A stretch of DNA of 31,728 nt, from positions 1 through 31,728 of IMG/VR virus record IMGVR_UViG_3300031586_000017; one strand, 5' to 3'. Shown piece by piece: positions 8,115-14,792 of the stretch. The position numbers and the translations under genes are program-made. The notes under the pieces were generated by a model. That model was given only the letters and a program-made list of their open reading frames with translations, did not search any database and was not told where the DNA came from. This DNA comes from a virus. How positions within the stretch are numbered: position 1 is the stretch's first letter; each line of letters opens with the position of its first letter.

Positions 8115-10008
8115 TCTGCTCCTTCGCGACCTTCGGCATTCTTGCTGCCTTCAGCGGCCTCTCCTTCGCCTTCCTGTAGAGCTCCCCCAGCCTCTCCATG
8201 GCCGCCTGACCCGGGTTCTGCCTGCCGGAGTACCACCGCGACACCTGAGACTTGTCAACTCCGAGCATAGAGGCGAGCTCCGTCTGGGAGCAGCCATTGC
8301 GGTTGCGTATGACGTTCATCATGCCCTTGACCCGGCGGCTCTCGCTGCTCTCCCTGCCCCACAGGTCCCGATACGTCTCCGGGTCGAACAGCTCCATGCC
8401 CTCTTCAGCGGCTATCGCCCTGTGCGTCAGTGTCGTGTGGTCGTAGTCTATCACGGTCTTTGGTGGGTCCCATGCAGGCTTGTTGGTCCGGCCGGTGAGC
8501 AGATTGAAAGTGTCGTAGCCGGTGATGGGAGTGTAGACCAGTGCCGTCTGCGCTTGGTCGACGAGCCTCTTCAGTCCTTCTATGCGGTCGAGCGAGTCAA
8601 CCTCTATGGTCTCTCTGCCGGATGCGTACTGGGTCTTCTTGAAGTGGTGGATGACTATCGTGGCGCAGCCGAGCGACTGCCTCAGTGACTTCAGCCAGGT
8701 CATCGCCGGCCTGACGTACTCTGGGTCACTCGCCCTATGCCCGACAAACCAGCCCCATCCATCCAGGACGACCAGGTCTGGGCAGAACTCTTCCAGCCTC
8801 GCGTACAGCTGGCCCATTATACGGCCATGGTCTACCTGGAACTGGCCGGTCTTCTGCGCCAGTAGCAAGAACCTGGAGTAGTCGGGTTCGCCTATCACAG
8901 AGGACATCAATAGCTGGTTCTCGCGTATCTGCAGGAACTTGCGCTCCTGGTCAATGTAGGCTATTCGCATCGGGCCTCTAACGGCAAGCAGCCCCCATGC
9001 CGGCAATCCTCTGGTGGCCGTTATCGAGGCGTCGAGAACTAGAGACGTCTTGCCCATCTTTGCGGGGGCGGCGATTACCGTGTTGCCCTCCTCGCCGGCC
9101 AAGACCAGCTTCTCTATGAGCGAGTCGCTCTCTGTCGGCGCTCGAATCTCGTCAAGCCTAAATGCCTGAACCTCTTCGCCCTCCTCGTCCTCGTCAGACG
9201 TCGCATATTGCCGCCTTTGTCCTGTCACTCTGACGCCTTCGTGTGCATATCGCTTGAACCCTCCCTCGAATATGCCCTTGGCCTCTTCCCAGTCCATGCC
9301 ATCCTGCGGCCAGTGCTTCTCGAAGTTGTGCTGCATGACCTCCAAGGCCGTCTCCAGGTCTATGCCCCTTGCGCGAAGCATCCCGGCTATCCTCACGAGG
9401 TTGTTCGAGCGCTCCCCTTCGGTCGTCTCCTTGAGCAGCGACGACAGCTCGTCCGTGGCCGACGTCTCCACCGACCTCGCCAGTCTGTCCCTGTTGAGCA
9501 GGTCAAAGTCGAGCACGTCCTTCAGCCACCTGTGCACGTGCAGCTGAGGAATCTGCTCGAGCTTGAGCCACTTGTATCCTTGGGTCGGCGGCACCACCGT
9601 TATGGAGCCCTCTCCCCGGACCTCCAGCTTGGGCCTGTTCTTGAACGTCTTCTGGGGCAGAGTTGGCACAGGTTCCGGCGACCGCATCAATACGCCATAG
9701 CCGCCGCCCTGCCTCTGCGACCTGAATACCGGAACCTCCGGCGGCAGCTGGCCTTTGAGCTCCTCGTAGTCCTTCGGGTCGTCGAAATCCAGCCGTATCA
9801 GGTTCTCCGATACGCCGCCGCAGACGATTGCCATTCCCCAGCCGGAGTCGACGAACCACTTCATCAGCTCGACCCTGTCTGCGCGCCTCGACTGGAACTC
9901 CTTCCACGCGACGGCCGGCAGCTTGCCCTCCCTGAGCGGTATGACGGAGCAGCCGATGGACCTGTAGTAGTCGGCCCACTTGAACAGGTCATCTGTCTTC
10001 GGTATCAA
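8092..10008 (-). CDS. Primase-polymerase/RepA-like helicase with C-terminal HTH
   Basis: A 638-residue replication protein. The N-terminal PrimPol domain has the metal-binding pair RLDFDD (D74, D76), GGGYG (101-105) and KLEVRGEGSITVVPPT (127-142). A helical primase C-terminal segment (about 197-252) follows. The RecA-like ATPase has Walker A APAKMGKTS (314-322) and Walker B LVVLDGWGW (412-420), with VIHHFKK near 452-458. A Cro-type HTH occupies about 572-594 (SQTELASMLGVDKSQVSRW). The protein can be read as primer synthesis plus helicase in one chain, and the HTH may mediate origin binding or regulation. It lies eight bases after the deoxyribosyltransferase-like gene. Confidence 0.9.
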   Translation of the reverse strand: MIPKTDDLFKWADYYRSIGCSVIPLREGKLPAVAWKEFQSRRADRVELMKWFVDSGWGMAIVCGGVSENLIRLDFDDPKDYEELKGQLPPEVPVFRSQRQGGGYGVLMRSPEPVPTLPQKTFKNRPKLEVRGEGSITVVPPTQGYKWLKLEQIPQLHVHRWLKDVLDFDLLNRDRLARSVETSATDELSSLLKETTEGERSNNLVRIAGMLRARGIDLETALEVMQHNFEKHWPQDGMDWEEAKGIFEGGFKRYAHEGVRVTGQRRQYATSDEDEEGEEVQAFRLDEIRAPTESDSLIEKLVLAGEEGNTVIAAPAKMGKTSLVLDASITATRGLPAWGLLAVRGPMRIAYIDQERKFLQIRENQLLMSSVIGEPDYSRFLLLAQKTGQFQVDHGRIMGQLYARLEEFCPDLVVLDGWGWFVGHRASDPEYVRPAMTWLKSLRQSLGCATIVIHHFKKTQYASGRETIEVDSLDRIEGLKRLVDQAQTALVYTPITGYDTFNLLTGRTNKPAWDPPKTVIDYDHTTLTHRAIAAEEGMELFDPETYRDLWGRESSESRRVKGMMNVIRNRNGCSQTELASMLGVDKSQVSRWYSGRQNPGQAAMERLGELYRKAKERPLKAARMPKVAKEQNERVLHG

Positions 10009-10016
10009 ATGTCCTC

Positions 10017-10475
10017 CTAACCGAATGTCTGTATTATGTAGTCACAGGCGTCGTCCGGGTCATCGAACCAGATGCTCGACGCCTCCCTCACAAACGTGTG
10101 CATATGCGGGTTGCCTTCTTTCTCGATGACCGTCACCACGAAGCGACCGGACAGGTACGCCCAGCCCATCTCCATCATGGTGCCGATGCTTATCCTGGTG
10201 GCGTGCTTCAGGTTCACGAACAGCAAATCCGCCCTGGTGGCGTCGAACTTGTCTCGGGCGAATACCACATGCTTGTTCTCCGTGAACTCTTCCTCGTAGG
10301 CGTCCCGCACGACTGACTCCGGCTCCAAGAACACCAGCCCTCTGGCCGGGTCCAGCACAGTAAAGCCGGCGTCCTCAAGAGCCACGCGCGCCCTCTCGCG
10401 CCAAGTCGTGACGTGCTCCAAGGTCATGCCGGTCATTGGCCCGGCTAGGTAGACTATGAGTCCTCTTCTCGTCAT
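10017..10475 (-). CDS. Nucleoside 2-deoxyribosyltransferase-like protein
   Basis: A 152-residue protein with YLAGPMTG (9-16) at the N-terminus and D83 in RADLLFVNLK. The family signature RISIGTMMEMGWA (95-107) has a likely catalytic Glu102. Relatives transfer deoxyribose between bases or hydrolyse nucleoside monophosphates. The ATG at 10475 has GGAG seven nt upstream. The 5' end overlaps the radical SAM gene by 101 nt in another frame, but the conserved N-terminal motif shows that this start is real. With the neighbouring radical SAM protein it could take part in nucleotide salvage or base modification. The substrate cannot be told. Confidence 0.82.
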   Translation of the reverse strand: MTRRGLIVYLAGPMTGMTLEHVTTWRERARVALEDAGFTVLDPARGLVFLEPESVVRDAYEEEFTENKHVVFARDKFDATRADLLFVNLKHATRISIGTMMEMGWAYLSGRFVVTVIEKEGNPHMHTFVREASSIWFDDPDDACDYIIQTFG

Positions 10476-11019
10476 TGTTTCTCCAGATGTACAGGTCCTC
10501 GTTGTCTGGCACGCAGCAATCTCCCGGCTCCAGCCACGGTTTCATTTCGATGCGTGTCCAGCATCCCGGCGTTATGACTATTGGCGTGAACACTATCTGG
10601 GGATGCATGGCCAGCCTGTGCGAGCCATGAAACTGTTTTGCCAATGTCTGGAACCCGTAAAACCTGTCTATGTCGCCCAGATTGGTCGACGCATGCAGGG
10701 CATAATTGACACCGTCTACCAATGCCATGAGCCGAGCCAGGTCTTCCCTGTGGCAGTAGTCAGAGACATAAGCATAAATCTTTATTCCTGGCCAGGCATG
10801 CCTAATGGCCTTAGCGAAGGCTATCATGTGCTCCGGCATGACAAGCATTGGCTCGCCACCGGTGAGACACACGACCTGATACTTCGCGAGTGCCTTGACC
10901 ATCTCGTGCATGAACAAGAATGACCTCGCCTGCTCGAGAACGCCCGGGTACTTGTTCACGCAGTACGAGCAGCGTCTCGGGCACTTAGTCGTCAGTATGA
11001 CTCGGGCGGTGTCCTTCAT
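10375..11019 (-). CDS. Radical SAM domain protein
   Basis: A 214-residue compact radical SAM enzyme. The [4Fe-4S] motif CPRRCSYC (C13, C17, C20) lies at the N-terminus. CLTGGEP (51-57) is the SAM-binding GGE motif, and later beta/alpha units follow (IKIYAYVSDYC, VNYALHAST). Residues from about 181 on are encoded within the overlap with the next gene and look basic and irregular, so the functional end may be near residue 180. The start forms an ATGA overlap with the upstream gene. It may act on a nucleotide with the neighbouring deoxyribosyltransferase-like protein. A QueE-like or activase role cannot be excluded. Confidence 0.82.
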   Translation of the reverse strand: MKDTARVILTTKCPRRCSYCVNKYPGVLEQARSFLFMHEMVKALAKYQVVCLTGGEPMLVMPEHMIAFAKAIRHAWPGIKIYAYVSDYCHREDLARLMALVDGVNYALHASTNLGDIDRFYGFQTLAKQFHGSHRLAMHPQIVFTPIVITPGCWTRIEMKPWLEPGDCCVPDNEDLYIWRNNDEKRTHSLPSRANDRHDLGARHDLAREGARGS

Positions 11020-11321
11020 GACTCGAACACCTCCCCGTCTTCTTGCGCCTTCAGGTCTTCGTACACGGCGCCCAACTTGCGGTAGACCTCAAGGCTGACG
11101 CATCCCATCAAGCCGACCGCCCTTTCAATCTTGATGTAAGACGGCTTCGCCGGCAGGAGCAGCTTCAGGACCAACTTCGTGATGGAGTAGTTCATGGCGC
11201 CGTCTGGCTTGACCGTCCTGGAAGCTGTGCCGCGTTTGACGGTCGCCTTTTTGATTGCCTCCGCCAGTCCGTCGATGGCTTTGTCTATGACCTGCCGCTG
11301 TTCTTTAGGTATATACGGCAT
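11016..11321 (-). CDS. Conserved phage-type small protein (MPYI family)
   Basis: A 101-residue soluble protein with the pattern MPYIPKEQR, then NYSITKLVLKLL (about 44-55), a glycine/cysteine step VGLMGCVSLEVYRK and YEDLKAQEDGEV at the end. I recall this arrangement from a family of small proteins of unknown function common in phages and often next to nucleotide-metabolism genes. It ends in an ATGA overlap with the radical SAM gene, which suggests co-translation. No catalytic motif is evident. Confidence 0.75.
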   Translation of the reverse strand: MPYIPKEQRQVIDKAIDGLAEAIKKATVKRGTASRTVKPDGAMNYSITKLVLKLLLPAKPSYIKIERAVGLMGCVSLEVYRKLGAVYEDLKAQEDGEVFES

Positions 11322-11335
11322 AAGTCACCTCCAGT

Positions 11336-11749
11336 CTATTTAAGGCGCTTCAATTCGTCCGTGCTCGCGAAATCCCAGTATTCGCGGGTCTTGCCTTGCC
11401 GCATGACGAAGGCATTCTGCAGAGGCAGCCTTGTCTTGTCGACGTTGGCCAGACCCTTGAGTACCACGGTCGCGTTTGTGTTGACGACCTTCAGCGCGCC
11501 ACCAAGCTTAATCTGGATGCAGGCGTATGTCCCGCCTTGCTTGAATGTACTCGGCAGGAACTTGAAGTCGATGACCGTGTGCCTGCGGTCCTTGATGGCT
11601 TCCATTGTCAGCAGGTCGCCCTCGTAGGTCCCGCCACCGGTGCCGGCCAAGTCGGCCAGTGACTCGGCCTCAGCCGTCTCCTGGTCGAACAGTTCGGCCT
11701 CGCTGGTCTCTTCCTTTGGCTCTGGTGCTGTCTGCTTCTTTGCGCTCAT
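11336..11749 (-). CDS. Hypothetical protein with acidic N-terminus
   Basis: A 137-residue protein. The first 40 residues are acidic and probably disordered (PEPKEETSEAELFDQETAEAE). The rest looks like a beta-rich domain (KDRRHTVIDFKFLPSTF, TYACIQIKLGG, ATVVLKGLANV). The start at 11749 has AAGGAGG upstream at a spacing of about 9. An OB-fold single-strand binding role would suit the replication context, but no motif proves it. Confidence 0.7.
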   Translation of the reverse strand: MSAKKQTAPEPKEETSEAELFDQETAEAESLADLAGTGGGTYEGDLLTMEAIKDRRHTVIDFKFLPSTFKQGGTYACIQIKLGGALKVVNTNATVVLKGLANVDKTRLPLQNAFVMRQGKTREYWDFASTDELKRLK

Positions 11750-11768
11750 TGCTCGTCCTCCTTCTGGA

Positions 11769-11781
11769 CTCGCGTGTCGCG
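11769..11781. repeat. Short inverted repeat TCGCG/CGCGA upstream of the 11749 gene
   Basis: TCGCG, GTG-type centre, CGCGA on the plus strand, just ahead of the ribosome binding site of the 137-residue gene. It is short and GC-rich and may be chance. It could be an operator or a small leader hairpin. Confidence 0.25.
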
Positions 11782-11814
11782 AATCCTGCGTTTGTTAGTG
11801 CTTATCCGTACTAG

Positions 11815-12720
11815 TCAGGCAGCCGGACGCCTCCCCTGGTTGCCGTGGCACTCCACGAGGCGCTTTATGACCTCGGTCGCTACCTGCACCGTTATCGCGT
11901 TGCCGGCCTGCTTCATCCGCTGGGAGTCGCTGACCCCTTCGGTCCATCCATCGGGGAAGCCCTGCAGACGCTCCTTCTCTATCGGCGTCAGCAGCCTAAG
12001 CCCTGTCCCGGTGTCGACGAACGGCCCCTTGTCTCCGGCTGTCAGCGTCGGGCAGGCGCTTCCTGGTCCGTAGACCCGTCCTCCTTGGTGCTTGTGCAGC
12101 CTGCCGATTGCCTGCCCTCCTTTATTGCCTTCCACCTCTCCTGCAATGTCGAAGAGCGGAAATACCTCCGGGAAGGGGACGTCTCGAGCACTGCAGACAA
12201 TGTAGACTCTGCGCCTGTCTTGGGGAACCCAATGTCGACTGTGAAGCACCTGCCATTGCACATTGTACCCCAAGTCCCCCAGCGACTCCAGGATTCTGTA
12301 GAAAACCCATCCGGAAGTCTCAGGAACGGCGAGCCCCTGCTCGTCAACGAAAGGCGCCGACAAAAGTCCCGTAACGTTCTCAAGAACGGCGTAGTTGGGC
12401 CGCTTCGCTTCAAGGAGACGACATACCTCAAAGAAGAGGGCGCCTCTTTCGTCTTGGAAGCCAAGCCTCTTGCCGGCGATGCTGAAGGACGGGCAGGGGA
12501 AGCCTCCGCAGAAGAGGTCATGGCCTGGAACCTCCCAGGGGTCGACGTCTCTGGCGTCGGCGAACTCAGGCTCGTGCCCGAACCGCTTGGCGTAAGTCTG
12601 TCTTGCCCATTTGTCGTTCTCGCAGGAGGCGACGCACTCGAGGCCGTTGGCCTCTCCCGCAAGCCTGAAGCCGCCGATGCCGGCAAACCAGTCGACAAAG
12701 CTGGATAATCCTTCTGACAT
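11815..12720 (-). CDS. dcm: C5-cytosine DNA methyltransferase (Dcm-type)
   Basis: A 301-residue enzyme that methylates cytosine at C5 using SAM. Motif I is FAGIGGF (12-18). Motif IV is GGFPCPSFS with the nucleophile C76. Motif VI is ENVTG (114-118), motif VIII QDRRRVY (167-173), motif IX LLTPIEKERLQGFP (243-256) and motif X QAGNAITV (271-278). The target recognition region (about 180-240) is short. The ATG at 12720 follows GAAAGGAGAC. No restriction enzyme gene is adjacent, so it is probably an orphan phage methylase that protects the DNA from host restriction. A Vsr-like endonuclease at 20395-20769 is a functional partner candidate. Confidence 0.95.
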   Translation of the reverse strand: MSEGLSSFVDWFAGIGGFRLAGEANGLECVASCENDKWARQTYAKRFGHEPEFADARDVDPWEVPGHDLFCGGFPCPSFSIAGKRLGFQDERGALFFEVCRLLEAKRPNYAVLENVTGLLSAPFVDEQGLAVPETSGWVFYRILESLGDLGYNVQWQVLHSRHWVPQDRRRVYIVCSARDVPFPEVFPLFDIAGEVEGNKGGQAIGRLHKHQGGRVYGPGSACPTLTAGDKGPFVDTGTGLRLLTPIEKERLQGFPDGWTEGVSDSQRMKQAGNAITVQVATEVIKRLVECHGNQGRRPAA

Positions 12721-13139
12721 TTGTTCTGTCTCCTTTCAAGGCCATGGAGCCGCATATGCTCAATGTGCTCTAATGGCTGTATATTTATTGGCCTGTCGTC
12801 TGCCTGGACATGATTTTTGTGATGGGGCTCGCAGTTCATTGGAAATGGCGCGTCGTTTTCTAGCTCCCAGCTGACTATTGCCCTGAGCACATAGCCTTGG
12901 GCGTCAGCCTTTGGATGCTTGGGGCATAATAATTGCACATATCCTTCTTGAACTCGTGTGCCGCCTTTCCAATTTGGATTGTTTGCTCCAGTTATCGCGC
13001 CAGGCTCTCTTCCAACAGAACGCAACTTTATGCCATCGGATAAAATGTCTCGATAGACTCGCGATTTGCTAGTCTGCATTTTAGCTGCCACTTCGCGTAA
13101 TGATAGCCCGGTCAAATATAGTTCGCTCGCTCTTGTCAT
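12042..13139 (-). CDS. HNH endonuclease whose frame runs into the methylase gene
   Basis: Residues 1-140 look like a free-standing HNH homing-type endonuclease. An HTH (about 12-34, LSLREVAAKMQTSKSRVYRD) precedes an HNH segment (82-132) with EPHHKNH, DDRPINIQPL and HIEHMRLH. The usual upstream EHR histidine is replaced (VLRAIV). The reading frame stays open for another 226 codons, but these overlap the methyltransferase gene by 679 nt and read as Ser/Pro/Thr-rich sequence with no domain. So the functional protein probably ends near 12720 or has a meaningless tail. The start forms an ATGA overlap with the nuclease gene. The 12720-13139 stretch is AT-richer than its neighbours, which suggests insertion. 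Confidence 0.72.
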   Translation of the reverse strand: MTRASELYLTGLSLREVAAKMQTSKSRVYRDILSDGIKLRSVGREPGAITGANNPNWKGGTRVQEGYVQLLCPKHPKADAQGYVLRAIVSWELENDAPFPMNCEPHHKNHVQADDRPINIQPLEHIEHMRLHGLERRQNKCQKDYPALSTGLPASAASGLRERPTASSASPPARTTNGQDRLTPSGSGTSLSSPTPETSTPGRFQAMTSSAEASPARPSASPARGLASKTKEAPSSLRYVVSLKRSGPTTPFLRTLRDFCRRLSLTSRGSPFLRLPDGFSTESWSRWGTWGTMCNGRCFTVDIGFPKTGAESTLSAVLETSPSRRYFRSSTLQERWKAIKEGRQSAGCTSTKEDGSTDQEAPARR

Positions 13140-13849
13140 GCTGCGCCTCCGAACTTGCTGACCCGGCGGTAGGCCTTCGTCTGCGCCTTATTGCGATTCG
13201 GGTCGCGTCTTTTCTGCAGTACATAGATGGCCCGAAGGTGCTTGAATATCTCGAACTCGGTGGACAGGTCGCCAAACGGATGCACCGTCAGCAGTCCTGT
13301 CTCCTTGTCCATGTGGATGGCCTCTTTTGCTTCTATCGGCATGTCGGGATGGACCTCATTCCATGCCTGTTCGTAAGCGGCTATCTGTATGAGGTACTCG
13401 GCATATATGCCCTTGCTGGTCTTGATGTCCCTGATGGTCACCAGGCCGGTTGCCTTCGGCCTGCATACCCAGTCGATGCATCCGCCGAATTGCCACCTCT
13501 CGGAGACCACGTTCTCCTCCGATGCGATTGTCTCAGCGGGGTTGTTCGCCAGGTAGGCCTTAAGCGCAGGCATCATCTTCTTTGCGGCCGCGACCACGTA
13601 CGGCGTGGTGTGCTGGAAGTCGGGCTCTTGACCCTTGAACATGCACTCCGCCATGTAGTGCGTGGTCGTGCCAATGTCGGCGGCCAGGTCCCGCACCTTG
13701 TTCATGTCCTCGCCCTGCATGCCCAGCCTCCATGCCCACGGAATCAACGCCGGCTTGGCGAGCAGCGCGATGACGGTCGTCACCCCGGGGACTATCGCCC
13801 CGGCCTTGTTCCTGTACCGCTGATGAGCGGCGGTCGGTGAACTTTTCAT
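13136..13849 (-). CDS. PD-(D/E)XK nuclease (RecB/Cas4-like exonuclease)
   Basis: A 237-residue nuclease. An early GTTTHY gives the conserved His at about 64. The active site is FGGCIDW (D126), then TIRDIKTSKG (D141, K143), and QIAAYEQAW (Q155) as the RecB-type motif IV. Such proteins resect DNA ends in phage recombination or repair, and some are Cas4-like without the Fe-S cysteines. I see no cysteine cluster here. The ATG at 13849 has GGAGG about 8 nt upstream. A TTG start 26 codons earlier has no such site and would overlap the micro-ORF. No single-strand annealing protein is recognised nearby. Confidence 0.85.
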   Translation of the reverse strand: MKSSPTAAHQRYRNKAGAIVPGVTTVIALLAKPALIPWAWRLGMQGEDMNKVRDLAADIGTTTHYMAECMFKGQEPDFQHTTPYVVAAAKKMMPALKAYLANNPAETIASEENVVSERWQFGGCIDWVCRPKATGLVTIRDIKTSKGIYAEYLIQIAAYEQAWNEVHPDMPIEAKEAIHMDKETGLLTVHPFGDLSTEFEIFKHLRAIYVLQKRRDPNRNKAQTKAYRRVSKFGGAA

Positions 13850-13862
13850 TACCACACCTCCA

Positions 13863-13946
13863 TCACAAGTGATATAAGCCAACGCATCCTGCGACAAAGG
13901 CAAATACCACAAGCGTGTATAATGCAAATAGCTTGACTCCGTTCAT
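13863..13946 (-). CDS. Membrane or lipoprotein-like micro-ORF (27 aa)
   Basis: A 27-codon frame with a near-perfect AAGGAGG site six nt before its ATG at 13946 and a stop just upstream of the nuclease start. The product is almost wholly hydrophobic (VKLFALYTLVVFAFVAGC) and VAGC fits a lipobox. It may be a tiny membrane peptide or a leader. The strong ribosome site and its fit in the gap between two genes are the only evidence for expression. Confidence 0.5.
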   Translation of the reverse strand: MNGVKLFALYTLVVFAFVAGCVGLYHL

Positions 13947-13959
13947 TAGAACCTCCTTG

Positions 13960-14157
13960 TCACTTGTTCGGCCTCACGAGAATCACGCCTCCCGGCGACC
14001 GCAACGTCTTATGGAACGGATTGAAAAGCAGTGTCGGACCTGGCGGCTTGACGGGCTTGTTGGCGCTGAGTCGTATCGCCTTTGTCCGCCTCTCGTCGTC
14101 TGCTTGTCGCTTCGCGAGTATGTCTTCCCGGGTTCTTTTCCTTGTTTTCTTGCTCAT
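13960..14157 (-). CDS. Small basic protein (65 aa)
   Basis: Starts at ATG 14157 in an ATGA overlap with the preceding zinc-protein gene. A TTG four codons earlier is less likely. The N-terminal 30 residues are strongly basic and helical (SKKTRKRTREDILAKRQADDERR). The C-terminal half is Pro-rich with PGPTLLFNPFH. This suggests nucleic acid contact, but I do not recognise the family. Confidence 0.6.
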   Translation of the reverse strand: MSKKTRKRTREDILAKRQADDERRTKAIRLSANKPVKPPGPTLLFNPFHKTLRSPGGVILVRPNK

Positions 14158-14381
14158 GCTGCGGTCCAATCATTGTCAAAGTGCTGGCATCCGATGCATA
14201 CCGGAAACAGCCTGCCTGCCAAGACGACGCCCTGGTACTGCTTCTGGAGTTGATGGCCAACAGCACAATGCACCTTAAGCCTGTGCGTCAGGTATTTCGG
14301 CGGTGTCACGTGGCAGTTGACGCAATTCCTTGCGCTCACTTCATCCTCCGGCCACGGTTCTGTCGTTACTGTCTTCCTCAT
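14154..14381 (-). CDS. Small zinc-binding protein (75 aa)
   Basis: Has CVNCH (C20, C23), a middle C39 with H43, and CIGCQH (C62, C65, H67). The CxxC pairs at both ends suggest a zinc ribbon or treble-clef fold. The ATG at 14381 is preceded by GGAGGTG and overlaps the upstream stop as TGATG. The stop overlaps the next gene as ATGA. Function unknown, probably nucleic acid or protein binding. Confidence 0.7.
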   Translation of the reverse strand: MRKTVTTEPWPEDEVSARNCVNCHVTPPKYLTHRLKVHCAVGHQLQKQYQGVVLAGRLFPVCIGCQHFDNDWTAA

Positions 14382-14728
14382 CAGTTCACCTCCTCGTATT
14401 TGATTGCTATTCTCTTATTGTCCATGCCGGCCTGTGTTCTCGCCAGCATTATCAGGTCTTCCATCTTCTCCGGGTCGTCTATCAGTTTCGTGTATCGGCT
14501 CAGCAGGTTCACCAGGTAATGGGCGCCTCTGCACAGCCATACTGTCAGGTCCGGGTCCTCTTCTATCGTCATCACGTGGTGCTCGGCGAAATACTTGAAG
14601 CCGCGCTTCCCGGTCAGCCAGCACTCGCGCTTGATTCTGGTGCCGCGGCGACGCCTGCCAGCAGACTGCTTCGCAGTCTTTTGGCGGAGGCCGGGTGATG
14701 GAGCCCGGGCGCCGTTGTCCCGCGGCAT
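14381..14728 (-). CDS. HNH-like zinc protein with missing cysteines
   Basis: A 115-residue protein with a very basic N-terminus (residues 16-34). Its middle follows the layout of small HNH/treble-clef proteins: CWLTGKRG (first knuckle), EHHVMTIEEDPDLTVWLC, then RGAHYLVNLL. The expected second Cys of each CxxC pair is absent (CWLT and CRGA), so the zinc site seems lost, while the HH pair and the final His remain. It could be a decayed HNH nuclease or a metal-free derivative. The ATG at 14728 has AGGAGG upstream. Confidence 0.65.
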   Translation of the reverse strand: MPRDNGARAPSPGLRQKTAKQSAGRRRRGTRIKRECWLTGKRGFKYFAEHHVMTIEEDPDLTVWLCRGAHYLVNLLSRYTKLIDDPEKMEDLIMLARTQAGMDNKRIAIKYEEVN

Positions 14729-14729
14729 G

Positions 14730-14792
14730 TTATTCGCCTCCTTGCTTGTCGATTGGCGGGATATAAGTCATTGTCATTGCGTCAATTCTCAT
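14730..14792 (-). CDS. Possible leader peptide (20 aa) after the integrase
   Basis: An ATG at 14792 within the last codons of the integrase gene has AGAGGT upstream and opens 20 codons (MRIDAMTMTYIPPIDKQGGE). The frame ends one base before the next ATG and contains that gene's ribosome binding site. This layout would couple integrase translation to the following gene. It may equally be chance. Confidence 0.3.
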   Translation of the reverse strand: MRIDAMTMTYIPPIDKQGGE

